Part shown: positions 1 through 8,765 of the stretch, one piece after another
How positions within the stretch are numbered: position 1 is the first letter of the stretch
How the letters are laid out: each line of letters begins with the position of its first letter
Source of the DNA: Fimbriimonadaceae bacterium
GTDB lineage: Bacteria; Armatimonadota; Fimbriimonadia; Fimbriimonadales; Fimbriimonadaceae
Assembly: GCA_019454145.1 (NCBI GenBank)
Contig: CP075366.1
Span: 1,901,564 to 1,965,563, forward strand
DNA: 64,000 nucleotides
Reading direction: 5' to 3'
Program-made: the position numbers and the translations under genes
Notes under the pieces: model-generated
Databases searched by the model: none
Seen by the model: the letters and a program-made list of their open reading frames with translations, nothing else
Told to the model about the DNA's origin: nothing

Positions 1-117
1 ACAGGTGGAATCCGCCGCCATACACCGGTTGTGGCGGATTTAACGAGAACCGGAGTACGTCGGTTAACAACGGATGAAGTAAAGGCCGTTGTAGACCAGA
101 TCCCAGTCAGAGTTTAG
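1..117 (+). CDS. 3' end of an unrecognised protein (cut by window start)
   Basis: Frame 1 is open from the first base to a TAG at 115-117 and encodes 38 residues ending in VVDQIPVRV. The composition is protein-like, and the stop falls exactly at the base of the strong hairpin at 117-154, as expected for a real gene end. The piece is too short to assign a family. It converges on the barrel gene at 171-677. Confidence 0.55.
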   Translation, partial: TGGIRRHTPVVADLTRTGVRRLTTDEVKAVVDQIPVRV

Positions 118-154
118 TGAGAGAACCCCACCTGGTAAGGTGGGGTTCTCTCAC
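117..154. terminator. 17-bp perfect hairpin between convergent genes
   Basis: Arms 117-133 and 138-154 are perfectly complementary around a 4-base loop (ggta). The stem begins at the stop codon of the truncated plus-strand gene and lies 17 bases beyond the stop of the minus-strand gene. Neither flank has a convincing T-run, so this may be a bidirectional or factor-assisted terminator rather than a classic intrinsic one. Confidence 0.6.
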
Positions 155-170
155 ACAATGTTCTATCTAA

Positions 171-677
171 TTAGAATCGGTAGCCAACGTAGAAGCCGAG
201 CGCGGTTGCGCGTGCTCCGTTAGCACCGTCTGTGTAGGTAAAGCTGATTTCGCCGAACAGCGCATCACCAAGTTCTTTACCAACGCCTGCGCGTGCGGCA
301 AGAACGGTTTTGGTTGAGGTGAGGTCAACGATAGCAACACCAGCACCAACAAAGAAGTATTGTCGGTTGACAGGGCTGTCAGAGGTGTACCAGCGTTGGG
401 TCAGTAAGATTGGGAAAGCATTCCCTTTCGCACCTGAACCAGACTTACCAAACCAGTCGAAGGAAACTGCGGTTTGCGCACCTTCAAGAAGTTTGAAGTC
501 AGTAAAGAAGTCGATGCCCAGACCGATGTAGCTCGGTGCAATGTCGCGCATTGCGGAATCAATCGGATAAACGTATCCGAGTCGAAACGCAACGTTTGAT
601 GGCGGGTCAAGATAGTTCACTTGGGCGGAGCCGATGGCGGCCAGGCCCATCGCGGCTAGCAGAGTCAGTTGCTTCAT
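171..677 (-). CDS. Small secreted beta-barrel-like protein
   Basis: The 168-residue protein opens with a signal peptide (MKQLTLLAAMGLAAIGSAQ, cleavage near residue 18). The rest shows alternating polar and hydrophobic strands with many Gly and aromatic residues (YFFVGAGVAIVDL, ATALGFYVGYRF), and it ends in an aromatic residue, as outer-membrane barrel proteins often do. It reads like a small 8-stranded barrel of the OmpA/OmpW type. No enzymatic motif is visible. It is transcribed divergently from glyS across a 116-bp spacer. Specific function unknown; the envelope location is inferred from the signal peptide and strand pattern. Confidence 0.7.
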   Translation of the reverse strand: MKQLTLLAAMGLAAIGSAQVNYLDPPSNVAFRLGYVYPIDSAMRDIAPSYIGLGIDFFTDFKLLEGAQTAVSFDWFGKSGSGAKGNAFPILLTQRWYTSDSPVNRQYFFVGAGVAIVDLTSTKTVLAARAGVGKELGDALFGEISFTYTDGANGARATALGFYVGYRF

Positions 678-793
678 GGTTTGCTCTTCCGTTAAGGCAG
701 AAGCCCAAGTTGATTGGGCGTCCCTATTCTACTGAACTTGACGGCTCAGGTCAAACCCTAGACGCAAATTTGTGGGCGGTAAACTAAAAATTC

Positions 794-2806
794 ATGCCAA
801 ATCTCCTTTTTGAGCTCGGTTGCGAAGAGATGCCAGCCTCGGCCGTGGCCCAAGCAGAAGCAGATTTGCGCGACGAAATTAACACTAGATTAGTTGATTC
901 AGGACTTGGTTTAGGTTCAATTCAGTCTTGTGCCACCCCTCGTCGCCTAATTATCGGGGTCGAAGGGATTGCCGATCATCAGGCAGATAGGAGCGAAGAA
1001 GCTCGGGGCCCACGCGCCGGGGCGGCTTTTGACGAAAGTGGCAATCCGACTAAGGCTTTAGAGGGCTTTTGTCGCGGTCAGGGCATTTCTGCTGCGGACG
1101 TTTTTACAAAAGATGACTATGTTTGGTTCAAAAAGAGCATTCCTGGTCGTGCAGCAATTGAAGTTTTGGCCGAAATTATTCCCGACGCAGTCAAGGCACT
1201 TAAGTTTGAAAAAACAATGCGCTGGGGCACCGAAAAAGCTCGATTTGTTCGCCCCATTCGCTGGATTCTCGCAAAGTTAGATGAGCAGGTTATTCCTTTT
1301 GAGATTTACGGAGTCTCGGCGGGAGCGCAGAGTTTTGGTCACCGATTTATGTCGCCCGGCTCATTTGAGCCAAAGAATTGGGACGACCACATTGAATTGC
1401 TTAAGAAGAACTTCGTTGAAGCTGATTCCGACGCTCGCCGAGAACGAATCCTAATCGGGGCAAAAACTGCTTCATCTGGAATTCCTGACCTCACTGACGA
1501 TTTGGTAGACGAGAACACATATCTCACCGAATGGCCCGTCGCTCACGAAGGAGCGTTTTCCCCTGAATTCATGAGCTTGCCGGAGCCAGTTTTGGTTACA
1601 GCGATGGCAAAACATGAACGGTTTTTCCCAGTTCGCGATAGTGCTGGAGCAATCACCAACAAATTCATCTCAATCCGCAACAATGGCGATGAAGATTTAG
1701 TGCGAAAAGGCAATGAATGGGTTCTTAACGCCCGCTTCAACGACGCACGATTTTTCTACCTTGAAGACCAGAAAAAGTCGCTGGATGATTTTCTTGCCGC
1801 TACTGAACAGATGCTGTACCAAGACAAGCTAGGGACGGTAAGACAGCGTGCAGATCGTCTCGCGAACCTTACTATTGTAGTGAATTCAGCTCTCGGTGCG
1901 CCTGAGATTGAAAATTCAGATGCCCATAAAGCTGGACTCTATGCTAAAGCTGATCTTTCCAGCGGACTAGTGAGTGAACTCTCTAGTCTTCAGGGAGTGA
2001 TCGGCGGCGAATATGCGCGACGGGAAGGGATGTCAGATCGGGTAGCGACCGCGATTGCTGGTCAATACAAATTGCCGAAAGAGGCAGCCGAGCAAAATAG
2101 ATTAGGAATTGCACTCTTGATTGCGGATCAACTGGACAAACTTGCCGGATTCCTTGGCTTAGGGCTGATTCCGAAAGGGAGCAGCGATCCGTTTGGCCTT
2201 CGCCGAGCCGCGACAATGCTGATTCAATCTGCCTGGTTGGTTGACACAAATGTAGATTTCGCACCGCTCTTGGATGAAGCTTTTACTGAATATGCGGCTC
2301 AAGGTGTTGAACTCGACTCATGTTCGGCCGTAAAAGCGCTGGCTGACCTGTTCATCGGACGATATGAAGCAACGATGGAAAACGTTGACCATGACGTCCA
2401 CGATGGAGCAGTGGGCAATGGCGATTGGAACCGGCTTTCCTCCCCAAATATCTATTCGGATCGGGTGAAGCGACTCGATGAGTTCAAAAAGCGACCTGAA
2501 ACAGTGCAAACGTTTACCCGCCCTCTGAACATTTTGAACTCGGCACGTCAGAAAAACCACATTGATTCGGCGGGAATTCTGGTGAGTAACGATCTTGGTT
2601 CGCCTCAAGCGAAAGAGTTGCTGAACGCAGCGCAGAATTCTTCAGATTTGAATCAGTTAGAAAAGCCAATTCACGAGTTTTTTGAATCCACGATGGTGAT
2701 GGATGAAGACCCGAAAGTACGAAATGCGAACCTGCAGTTGTTGGTTTTAGTGGAAGAAAAGTTGCTTGAGGTCGGAGACTTCACCAAACTTGTGTTTGAG
2801 GGCTAA
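794..2806 (+). CDS. glyS: Glycine--tRNA ligase beta subunit
   Basis: The 670-residue protein matches the beta chain of the bacterial alpha2beta2 glycyl-tRNA synthetase, which charges tRNA-Gly with glycine. The N-terminus LLFELGCEEMPASAV is the family signature, followed by ATPRRL, RPIRWI and the HERFFPV region. A helical C-terminal domain that recognises the anticodon follows from about residue 540. Length is close to the usual 680-700. The alpha subunit gene glyQ, often immediately upstream, is not here. The start ATG at 794 is the only one that preserves the signature. Its stop overlaps the stop of the convergent isochorismatase-like gene. Confidence 0.95.
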   Translation: MPNLLFELGCEEMPASAVAQAEADLRDEINTRLVDSGLGLGSIQSCATPRRLIIGVEGIADHQADRSEEARGPRAGAAFDESGNPTKALEGFCRGQGISAADVFTKDDYVWFKKSIPGRAAIEVLAEIIPDAVKALKFEKTMRWGTEKARFVRPIRWILAKLDEQVIPFEIYGVSAGAQSFGHRFMSPGSFEPKNWDDHIELLKKNFVEADSDARRERILIGAKTASSGIPDLTDDLVDENTYLTEWPVAHEGAFSPEFMSLPEPVLVTAMAKHERFFPVRDSAGAITNKFISIRNNGDEDLVRKGNEWVLNARFNDARFFYLEDQKKSLDDFLAATEQMLYQDKLGTVRQRADRLANLTIVVNSALGAPEIENSDAHKAGLYAKADLSSGLVSELSSLQGVIGGEYARREGMSDRVATAIAGQYKLPKEAAEQNRLGIALLIADQLDKLAGFLGLGLIPKGSSDPFGLRRAATMLIQSAWLVDTNVDFAPLLDEAFTEYAAQGVELDSCSAVKALADLFIGRYEATMENVDHDVHDGAVGNGDWNRLSSPNIYSDRVKRLDEFKKRPETVQTFTRPLNILNSARQKNHIDSAGILVSNDLGSPQAKELLNAAQNSSDLNQLEKPIHEFFESTMVMDEDPKVRNANLQLLVLVEEKLLEVGDFTKLVFEG

Positions 2807-3357
2807 GTAAGCGGATATCGCTTGACTATCTGCAGAACTTCCTTAAACGCAGGAGATTCTGCAGACTTCATCCACTCATAGACCACGCTTTCTGTGTGGC
2901 AAACCCAAGCCCCAGCGTCCCTAAGTCGTTTCAGACCGATTTTATTAGCCTCTGCAGATCTAGAACTGATCGCATCCATCGCCAAATACACTTCATAACC
3001 CTGCTCAAGCAGCTCTAGCGCAGTTTGAGTGATACAGATATGAGTTTCGATTCCAACTAGGATCACCTGCTGGCTACGAGTTGACTCCAAAACCGATTGA
3101 AAACCCTCACTACCGCAACAACTGAAAACCATTTTAGGGAAAGTCTCCCCTTGAATCATTGAGTGAAGTGATTCGTCAGTTCCGCCCATCCTATCGGGAT
3201 ATTGAACCGTGGCAACCGTTGGAACTTCCAATTTAGCGGCGCACTCAACTAAAAACTTGGCGCGATTCAAGATTTTTTCGTGATCAACGCAGCCGTTGAG
3301 AAAAGCTGGTTGCATATCCACAACCACAACAATCGAAGATTCAGGTTTGAGGAGCAT
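2803..3357 (-). CDS. Isochorismatase-family hydrolase
   Basis: A 184-residue cysteine hydrolase of the isochorismatase-like fold. The three catalytic positions are visible: Asp in VVVVDMQPAF near residue 14, Lys in the PKMVFSCCG segment, and the nucleophilic Cys in GIETHICITQTAL. The sequence is closest in style to the small ISOC1/ISOC2-like group, whose substrates are mostly unknown, so nicotinamidase or isochorismatase activity should not be assumed. The ATG at 3357 is preferred: it removes a non-homologous N-terminal extension and leaves a 4-base gap after the upstream fumarylacetoacetase-like gene. It is probably the last gene of a three-gene catabolic operon. Confidence 0.85.
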   Translation of the reverse strand: MLLKPESSIVVVVDMQPAFLNGCVDHEKILNRAKFLVECAAKLEVPTVATVQYPDRMGGTDESLHSMIQGETFPKMVFSCCGSEGFQSVLESTRSQQVILVGIETHICITQTALELLEQGYEVYLAMDAISSRSAEANKIGLKRLRDAGAWVCHTESVVYEWMKSAESPAFKEVLQIVKRYPLT

Positions 3358-3361
3358 GGCC

Positions 3362-4621
3362 TTATCCCTGCGCTGGCATGATCGTGCCAGCACATTCCCC
3401 GAAGCCAATTTTAAACCCATCACCTTGAGCAAATGCGGTGAGTGTGAGGGTGTCGCCGTCTTCTAAGAAAGTGCGGGTTTCACCAGTTTCGAGGCTTACT
3501 GGTTTCTGCCCACGCCAAGAAATCTCAAGCAACGAGCCGTAAGTGCCTTCTTCTGGGCCGCTGATGGTTCCACTAGCGTATAGATCACCAAATTCGATTG
3601 GCGTGCCGTTGGAAGTTTGATGGGCGACTTGTTGGCTTATTGACCAATAAAGGTGCTTTGTGTTGCTAGCTGCAATCTGCTGGGGAGCTTTCATCTTCGC
3701 GGTTTGCAGGAGAACTTCTAGTTGAATATCAAAATGTTGTTTGCCCTGCGACCGGAGATGCGGAAGCACTTCCGGATCTTGCTCCATACCATCAATGCGG
3801 AACGGCTCTAGCGCATCGAGAGTAACGAGCCAAGGAGAGACGGATGTGGCAAACGACTTGCTTAGAAATGGGCCAAGTGGCTGGTATTCCCATCGTTGGA
3901 TGTCTCGCGCACTCCAGTCATTCACGATCACCAAGCCAAGGATATGATCTTCAGCGGATTTGCAGGTGATGCGCTTGCCCATATCCTGCCCCTCGCTGAT
4001 ATAAAAGCCCATTTCAAGTTCAAAATCCATCTCTTTGGTTGGACCATATGCAGGCATTTCGTCGTTTGGGCCCTTGGTTTGACCTTTTGGTCGGATGATT
4101 TTTGTCCCGCTTGCAACGACCGAAGAAGCGCGGCCGTTGTAACCCACTGGCAGGTGGCGATAGTTTGGTAATAGCGGTGGCTGATCGGGTCGAAACATTT
4201 TGCCTACGTTACTGGCATGTTGGATACCGCTGTAAAAGTCAATGAACGCGGTTGGGGGAATCGGAACCGTTAATTGCAAATCTTTGCGGTTCAAAATCGC
4301 TTTTTTGCGGATTTTTGCATTATCCCGGAGCTCACTGTGCGATTCCTCAAGCAGTTCGTAAATGCGTTTGCGGAGCTTGGTGAGGAGTTCCTTGTCGAGT
4401 CCAAGAAAAGTATCAAGCCATGGGAATTCTTCCTCGCTGATCATGCCCGCTTCCATGAGTACTGGTAAATCCAAGGCATAGTCGCCGATAGCGCACACCA
4501 TTCCCTCGCCGCGATTTTTATGAACCGCAACCCCGAACGGAAGATTTTGAATTGGAAAGTGTGATTCGGGATCAACTTCAATCCAGCTTTTTGCGGAGGC
4601 AGGGACGATGAACGGTTTCAT
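3362..4621 (-). CDS. Fumarylacetoacetase (FAH) family protein
   Basis: The 419-residue protein has the organisation of fumarylacetoacetase, which hydrolyses fumarylacetoacetate to fumarate and acetoacetate in the last step of tyrosine/homogentisate breakdown. The N-terminal SH3-like part contains FPIQNLPFGV. The catalytic domain has DFYSGIQHASNVGKMFRP (catalytic His and metal region), the metal-binding acidic segment in MDFELEMGFYISEG, VNDWSARDIQRWEYQPLGPF and GTPIEFGDLYASGTISG. Length matches the mammalian enzyme (about 420). The ATG at 4621 (MKPFIVPASAKSWIEV) fits the family; a longer in-frame extension overlaps the upstream gene. No homogentisate dioxygenase or maleylacetoacetate isomerase gene lies nearby. 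Confidence 0.9.
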   Translation of the reverse strand: MKPFIVPASAKSWIEVDPESHFPIQNLPFGVAVHKNRGEGMVCAIGDYALDLPVLMEAGMISEEEFPWLDTFLGLDKELLTKLRKRIYELLEESHSELRDNAKIRKKAILNRKDLQLTVPIPPTAFIDFYSGIQHASNVGKMFRPDQPPLLPNYRHLPVGYNGRASSVVASGTKIIRPKGQTKGPNDEMPAYGPTKEMDFELEMGFYISEGQDMGKRITCKSAEDHILGLVIVNDWSARDIQRWEYQPLGPFLSKSFATSVSPWLVTLDALEPFRIDGMEQDPEVLPHLRSQGKQHFDIQLEVLLQTAKMKAPQQIAASNTKHLYWSISQQVAHQTSNGTPIEFGDLYASGTISGPEEGTYGSLLEISWRGQKPVSLETGETRTFLEDGDTLTLTAFAQGDGFKIGFGECAGTIMPAQG

Positions 4622-4623
4622 AC

Positions 4624-5580
4624 TCACCAGTATCCCAGCCTTTTCAGGCCGTCCACTGGTTCCTGTACGCTGCAACTGCCAAATCCACCGAACCAATCTT
4701 GATACAGCGCAATATTATCAAGTGAAAGTGTGTGCCCCGCGACTTGAATATTGTCATCGCTGACTTTAATCGCTGAGGCTTCGGTAATCATTAAAATTTC
4801 CTCAATTTCGCTGACCGAAAGATCTTCAGCCATGGCGAATGCCCCCGCAAGGCAGGCGTTTAAGAATCCGTGACGCCACACATCAAGTTCTTTATCGTGG
4901 TATCTGAGGGGTTCGTGCAATCCCGCGGTAAATTTGAACGGGATTTCAATACTGACAACCGTATGAATGAACTCGGCGACTTCTTCGATGGATGGGAAAA
5001 GATCGGCGGTTACACCGCCTGTTCTGGCTTTGGCTCCAAAATCTGGATTCACTGCCGCTAAGTTATGGAGGGATTCATCCAGATGGCTGCCCCAGCCGAA
5101 TTCAATGTAAACATCTTCAACCAGGTCAGCGACCCCGGATTTTTGAATAGAACGCACTGCCCGGTTGATCGCATCCGGTTGGGTCATTGCAATTCGAATT
5201 TCGTAAGCAACAGGTTCCACGTGAGTGCATGCTTCCATTCGCTGCATATCGCGTTCAATGCTGCTAAGGGCTTTATCCGGCTGGTCAAGCGGATTGCCGA
5301 TGATGGAACCGGGCAAAGTTCCCTTGCTACTTCCCTTTCGCAAGAGAGTTTCGAGCTCGGTGAGCTTATTACTCGCACAAACAAATAGATCAACCATCCA
5401 CGCCTGGTCTTCAGGGATAGATGAGAACTCATCAACCGCTACTTCCAATGAATGCTGTGCCGGAGGGAAAAGCCCAGCATAATCGATCATTCCTTCAAGC
5501 AACTGAGAAAGCGCCTGTTTCACACTGGGGAGTTTATCCTGAGAAGACCAGAAATTTTGGTATTCTTTTGCTTGCTCCAC
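4624..5580 (-). CDS. Conserved protein of unknown function linked to FAH
   Basis: The 318-residue protein has no signal peptide or membrane segment. Distinct blocks are GMIDYAGLFPPA near the N-terminus, KARTGGVTADLFPSIEEV near the middle and FKFTAGLHEPLRYHDKE followed by HGFLNACLAGAF. The alternating strand-helix pattern and the conserved RTGG and AGLH blocks suggest a TIM-barrel-like enzyme, but I cannot name the family. It ends 2 bp before the start of the fumarylacetoacetase-like gene, which implies co-transcription and a possible role in aromatic amino-acid breakdown. The start is a GTG at 5580; no ATG lies upstream of the first conserved block. Confidence 0.7.
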   Translation of the reverse strand: MEQAKEYQNFWSSQDKLPSVKQALSQLLEGMIDYAGLFPPAQHSLEVAVDEFSSIPEDQAWMVDLFVCASNKLTELETLLRKGSSKGTLPGSIIGNPLDQPDKALSSIERDMQRMEACTHVEPVAYEIRIAMTQPDAINRAVRSIQKSGVADLVEDVYIEFGWGSHLDESLHNLAAVNPDFGAKARTGGVTADLFPSIEEVAEFIHTVVSIEIPFKFTAGLHEPLRYHDKELDVWRHGFLNACLAGAFAMAEDLSVSEIEEILMITEASAIKVSDDNIQVAGHTLSLDNIALYQDWFGGFGSCSVQEPVDGLKRLGYW

Positions 5581-5627
5581 ACGTCACACCGCCGTGCCGT
5601 ACCCATAGCGGGCATTTGGTGAGAATC

Positions 5628-6194
5628 ATGCGTGTATTAATTGCGGACGACGATCCGATTATTCGATTGGACTTGCGGCAAATGTTAGAAACCTTGGGAT
5701 ACGAGGTGATTGCCGAAGCAGAGGACGGCCTTAAAGCGGTTGCATTAACTATCAGCGAAAAGCCTGATGCCTGCCTGCTAGACGTGAAAATGCCAGCTCT
5801 TGATGGCATTGATGCGGCAAATCAAATAGCCGAGCAAGGCTTTGCCCCGGTCGTGTTATTAACTGCGTATAGCGACCAAGAATTGATCGAACGGGCGAAG
5901 GAAGCAGGTGTGTTTGGTTACTTGGTCAAGCCGTTCAAGCCGAGTGACTTAAGTCCTGCAATTGAAGTAGCGCGTGGTCGTTTTGAATCTAACTTGGCGC
6001 TTTCTAAAGAAATAAGCGATATTTCCGAAAGGTTAGAAGCTCGTCGTTCCATTGAAAAAGCAAAAGGGATTTTGATGCGGGATCAAAAGCTGGATGAAAC
6101 AGAGGCTTATCGCCGGATTCAAACTCAATCCATGAACGCCAGAAAATCCATGAAAGAAGTCGCAGATGCGATTATTTTGGCGAGCGAAGTTTAA
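5628..6194 (+). CDS. Response regulator with RNA-binding ANTAR output domain
   Basis: A 188-residue two-domain protein. Residues 1-120 form a receiver domain with the acidic pocket (ADDD), phosphoacceptor Asp in CLLDVKMPALDG, conserved Thr in LLTAYS and Lys in YLVKPF. Residues 130-188 are an ANTAR domain (KAKGILMRDQKLDETEAYRRI, with the run ending in AIILA), which binds hairpin pairs in nascent RNA and acts by antitermination. It resembles PdtaR/AmiR-type regulators. The ATG at 5628 begins the receiver core directly; in-frame sequence upstream is non-homologous. No partner histidine kinase is adjacent. It is divergent from the FAH-linked operon with a 47-bp spacer. Confidence 0.92.
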   Translation: MRVLIADDDPIIRLDLRQMLETLGYEVIAEAEDGLKAVALTISEKPDACLLDVKMPALDGIDAANQIAEQGFAPVVLLTAYSDQELIERAKEAGVFGYLVKPFKPSDLSPAIEVARGRFESNLALSKEISDISERLEARRSIEKAKGILMRDQKLDETEAYRRIQTQSMNARKSMKEVADAIILASEV

Positions 6195-6235
6195 CAGTTC
6201 AGCTAACTATCTGCGCGATTAGCCAGAATAAAGAA

Positions 6236-6730
6236 ATGGCAGATCAACTCTGGGCGCCTTGGCGGTTTGATTACATCAAATCTGCTGATAAAACCAACTC
6301 CCAAGGGTGCATCTTTGTTGATCTTCCCGCGCAAAACAACGATAGAGAGAATTTGATACTTTTTCGTGGCGAACATGCCTTTGTGATTCTCAACCGCTTC
6401 CCGTACACCAGCGGGCACTTGATGGTGGCTCCATACAAGCACACGGCGGAAATGAGCGAGTTGGATGATGCCGAACTCCTAGAAATCAATCAACTTGTGC
6501 GTAATTGTCTCAAGTGGATTAAGGAGGCTTTTCAGCCCGATGGGTTCAATGTGGGGATCAATTTGGGTTCCGCGGGCGGAGCGGGGATACCGAGCCATAT
6601 TCACTGGCACATCGTTCCTAGATGGAACGGAGACACCAACTTTGTGACGTCCGTGGGTAACGTTCGAGTGATTCCGCAAAGCCTGGAAGCAAGTTACGAC
6701 CTTTTACGAAATGTGGTGGATGGCAAATAG
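6236..6730 (+). CDS. HIT-domain nucleotide hydrolase/phosphorylase
   Basis: The 164-residue protein has the N-terminal LWAPWRFDYI box typical of bacterial HIT/Ap4A-phosphorylase-like proteins and the catalytic triad HIHWHIVPRW near residue 120. HIT enzymes attack nucleoside phosphoramidates, ApnA or adenylylated substrates through a histidine nucleotidyl intermediate. The exact substrate cannot be read from sequence. The stop TAG is followed with no spacer by the ATG of the UDG gene, so the two are translationally linked. Confidence 0.9.
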   Translation: MADQLWAPWRFDYIKSADKTNSQGCIFVDLPAQNNDRENLILFRGEHAFVILNRFPYTSGHLMVAPYKHTAEMSELDDAELLEINQLVRNCLKWIKEAFQPDGFNVGINLGSAGGAGIPSHIHWHIVPRWNGDTNFVTSVGNVRVIPQSLEASYDLLRNVVDGK

Positions 6731-7339
6731 ATGTCACTGGAAGGATTGCGCGAATCGTGCCTCGGTTGTCTCGCCTGTGATTTAAGTCAGCGGCGCAGAA
6801 ATGTGGTGTTTGGTGAAGGAAATCCGAACAGCCCGCTTGTGTTAGTCGGCGAAGGTCCAGGCGATGAAGAAGATAAGACCGGTCGCCCGTTCGTAGGGCG
6901 GAGCGGGCAGATGCTTGATCGCGCGTTGGCTGATATCGGGCTAGATCGAACCAACGTCTACATCTGCAACACGGTCAAATGCCGAGCCGCGGATTGGTCG
7001 AGCGGAAAGCCGCAAAACCGCCCGCCGACCCCGCTTGAAGTTGAAACCTGTCGGCAGTGGCTGGTACCTCAGTTAGCAACCATCAAACCAATGCTGATTC
7101 TGTGCATAGGGGCGCCGAGCGCAAAGAATCTGATTCAAAAGAACTTTAAGATCACCGTCGAGAGAGGCAAGTTGTTCCCAAGTGAATACGCCCGTGCTTC
7201 TATGGCGACTCTACATCCCTCTTACATTCTGCGACAGCAAAACATCTCTGGCGATGGCGGATACAGCCTGCTTGTGGCAGACATCAAAAAAGCTTGGGAT
7301 ACAGCCGTTGCGTTGAGAGAAAAGTATGGATCAGGCTGA
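6731..7339 (+). CDS. Type-4 uracil-DNA glycosylase (4Fe-4S)
   Basis: This 202-residue protein removes uracil from DNA to start base-excision repair. It carries the family-4 signatures: paired Cys near the N-terminus (CLGCLAC), GEGPGDEEDKTGRPFVG with the catalytic/uracil-binding site, YICNTVKCRA, a further Cys in VETCRQWL, and the C-terminal HPSYILRQ motif. Four suitably placed Cys would ligate the iron-sulfur cluster. It starts directly after the HIT stop and overlaps the NanE-ROK start by 14 bp, so it sits in one transcription unit with HIT, NanE-ROK and photolyase. Confidence 0.93.
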   Translation: MSLEGLRESCLGCLACDLSQRRRNVVFGEGNPNSPLVLVGEGPGDEEDKTGRPFVGRSGQMLDRALADIGLDRTNVYICNTVKCRAADWSSGKPQNRPPTPLEVETCRQWLVPQLATIKPMLILCIGAPSAKNLIQKNFKITVERGKLFPSEYARASMATLHPSYILRQQNISGDGGYSLLVADIKKAWDTAVALREKYGSG

Positions 7340-8765
7340 ACTCCGTGCACTCTTAAAGCAATGCCCGGTGATCGCCAGCGTTCAAGCTGACACGGGAACG
7401 CCACTCAATAACCCGCAAACCCTGCTTGCTTGTGCTCAAGCCAGCATCCAACAAGGAGTAAAGGTTCTCCGCTTGCAGGGAGTCGAAAACATACAATCGA
7501 TCCGGTCGGCAGTAGAAACTCCTCTCATAGGTTTGATTAAAAAGAAGTATTCGGGCAGCGAAATCTACATCACTGCAACCGAAAACGAAGTAAAGGAACT
7601 TATTTCTACAAAATGCGAAATAATTGCAATTGATGCCACCGAACGCGCGCGACCCAATGGCGAACAGCTTTCCGATTTGTTGAAGCTGATCAAATCGGCT
7701 GGTCGGTTAGCGATGGCGGATTGCGATAGTTTTTCAAGTATTCAGAACGCCGAAGCACTTGGTTTTGACATTATCAGTACTACGCTCAATGGCTACACTC
7801 CCGACACTCGATCAAGTTCCCCCCAACCTAATCTCAACTTACTGAGAAATGCACGTGAGGCCACGAAGGCTATTCTGCTGGCAGAAGGGAGATTCGCTGA
7901 GCCTTGGCAGGTTCAAGCCGCATTGCAAATTGGCGCGGATGGGGTGGTGATCGGCGGAGCGATTAATGATCCGATCAAGCAAACCCGTCGATTTGTTTCT
8001 GCCGCTCCGAATGTGACTGAAAACATAGTCGGAATTGACCTCGGGGGAACGTGGCTCCGCGCCGGCTTGTTTTCTCCCAGTTTAGAACTACTTGAATTTG
8101 ATCAGATCGCGGCTCCCAAAACCCACAAGGAGCGACTAACATTCATTGAATCCTTTGCTAAGAAGCATGGTGCGATTCGAATTGGTGTTTCGGCCGGCGG
8201 GACGATAGATTATCAAACACATGCTGTCATAGAAACCAAGGGCTTTATTCCGGATTACCTTGGGAGGCAATTCAGAATCGAAAAGTTAAATATTCGGGTT
8301 ATTAACGACGGCCTTGCCACCGCTTGGGGTCACGCTTGCCATCCCCACTTTGCCGGGAAACGAGTAGCCACGCTAGCCTTGGGAACTGGAGTTGGCGCTG
8401 GGGTGGTAGATCGTGGACGAATTATCACCGACAGTAGCGGGAATTACCCGCGAATCAACGACGCCTATTTGCCGAGTGGGAAGACTATAGAAGAAACTCT
8501 GGGAGGCATCAATTTTGATGGTGAACCCAATACAGAACAAAAAACTGAGGCAATCCGGGCCGCTCAAATTGCCATTGACCAAATCAACAACCAGTTCCCA
8601 GACGGGATCGTTATTTGCGGTGGGGTTGGGCTGAGCGATTGGTTCCGGGCGGCGTTGCCTCAAATAAGCTCGCGTTGTCCCCTGGAAGTGTCTCCTTACG
8701 GCGAGCACGCGGGGCTGACTGGAGCGGCGGCCCTGCAAATCTATCCACCGGGAGGGTTGGATTGA
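7326..8765 (+). CDS. Fusion of ManNAc-6-phosphate 2-epimerase (NanE) and ROK-family sugar kinase
   Basis: Residues 1-225 match NanE, which converts N-acetylmannosamine-6-P to GlcNAc-6-P: PVIASVQADTGTPL, GLIKKKYSGSEIYITAT, IDATERARP and GADGVVIGGAI. Residues 235-479 form a ROK kinase with the phosphate loop GIDLGGTWLRAG, catalytic Asp in INDGLATAWGHA and adenosine site GTGVGAGVV. The fusion would couple ManNAc phosphorylation to epimerisation. The zinc-binding GH...CxCG cluster common in ROK proteins is absent; DSSGNYPRINDAYLP occupies that region. No sialic-acid lyase or transporter lies nearby. The 479-residue length equals the sum of both enzymes, so neither half is truncated. Confidence 0.87.
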   Translation: MDQAELRALLKQCPVIASVQADTGTPLNNPQTLLACAQASIQQGVKVLRLQGVENIQSIRSAVETPLIGLIKKKYSGSEIYITATENEVKELISTKCEIIAIDATERARPNGEQLSDLLKLIKSAGRLAMADCDSFSSIQNAEALGFDIISTTLNGYTPDTRSSSPQPNLNLLRNAREATKAILLAEGRFAEPWQVQAALQIGADGVVIGGAINDPIKQTRRFVSAAPNVTENIVGIDLGGTWLRAGLFSPSLELLEFDQIAAPKTHKERLTFIESFAKKHGAIRIGVSAGGTIDYQTHAVIETKGFIPDYLGRQFRIEKLNIRVINDGLATAWGHACHPHFAGKRVATLALGTGVGAGVVDRGRIITDSSGNYPRINDAYLPSGKTIEETLGGINFDGEPNTEQKTEAIRAAQIAIDQINNQFPDGIVICGGVGLSDWFRAALPQISSRCPLEVSPYGEHAGLTGAAALQIYPPGGLD

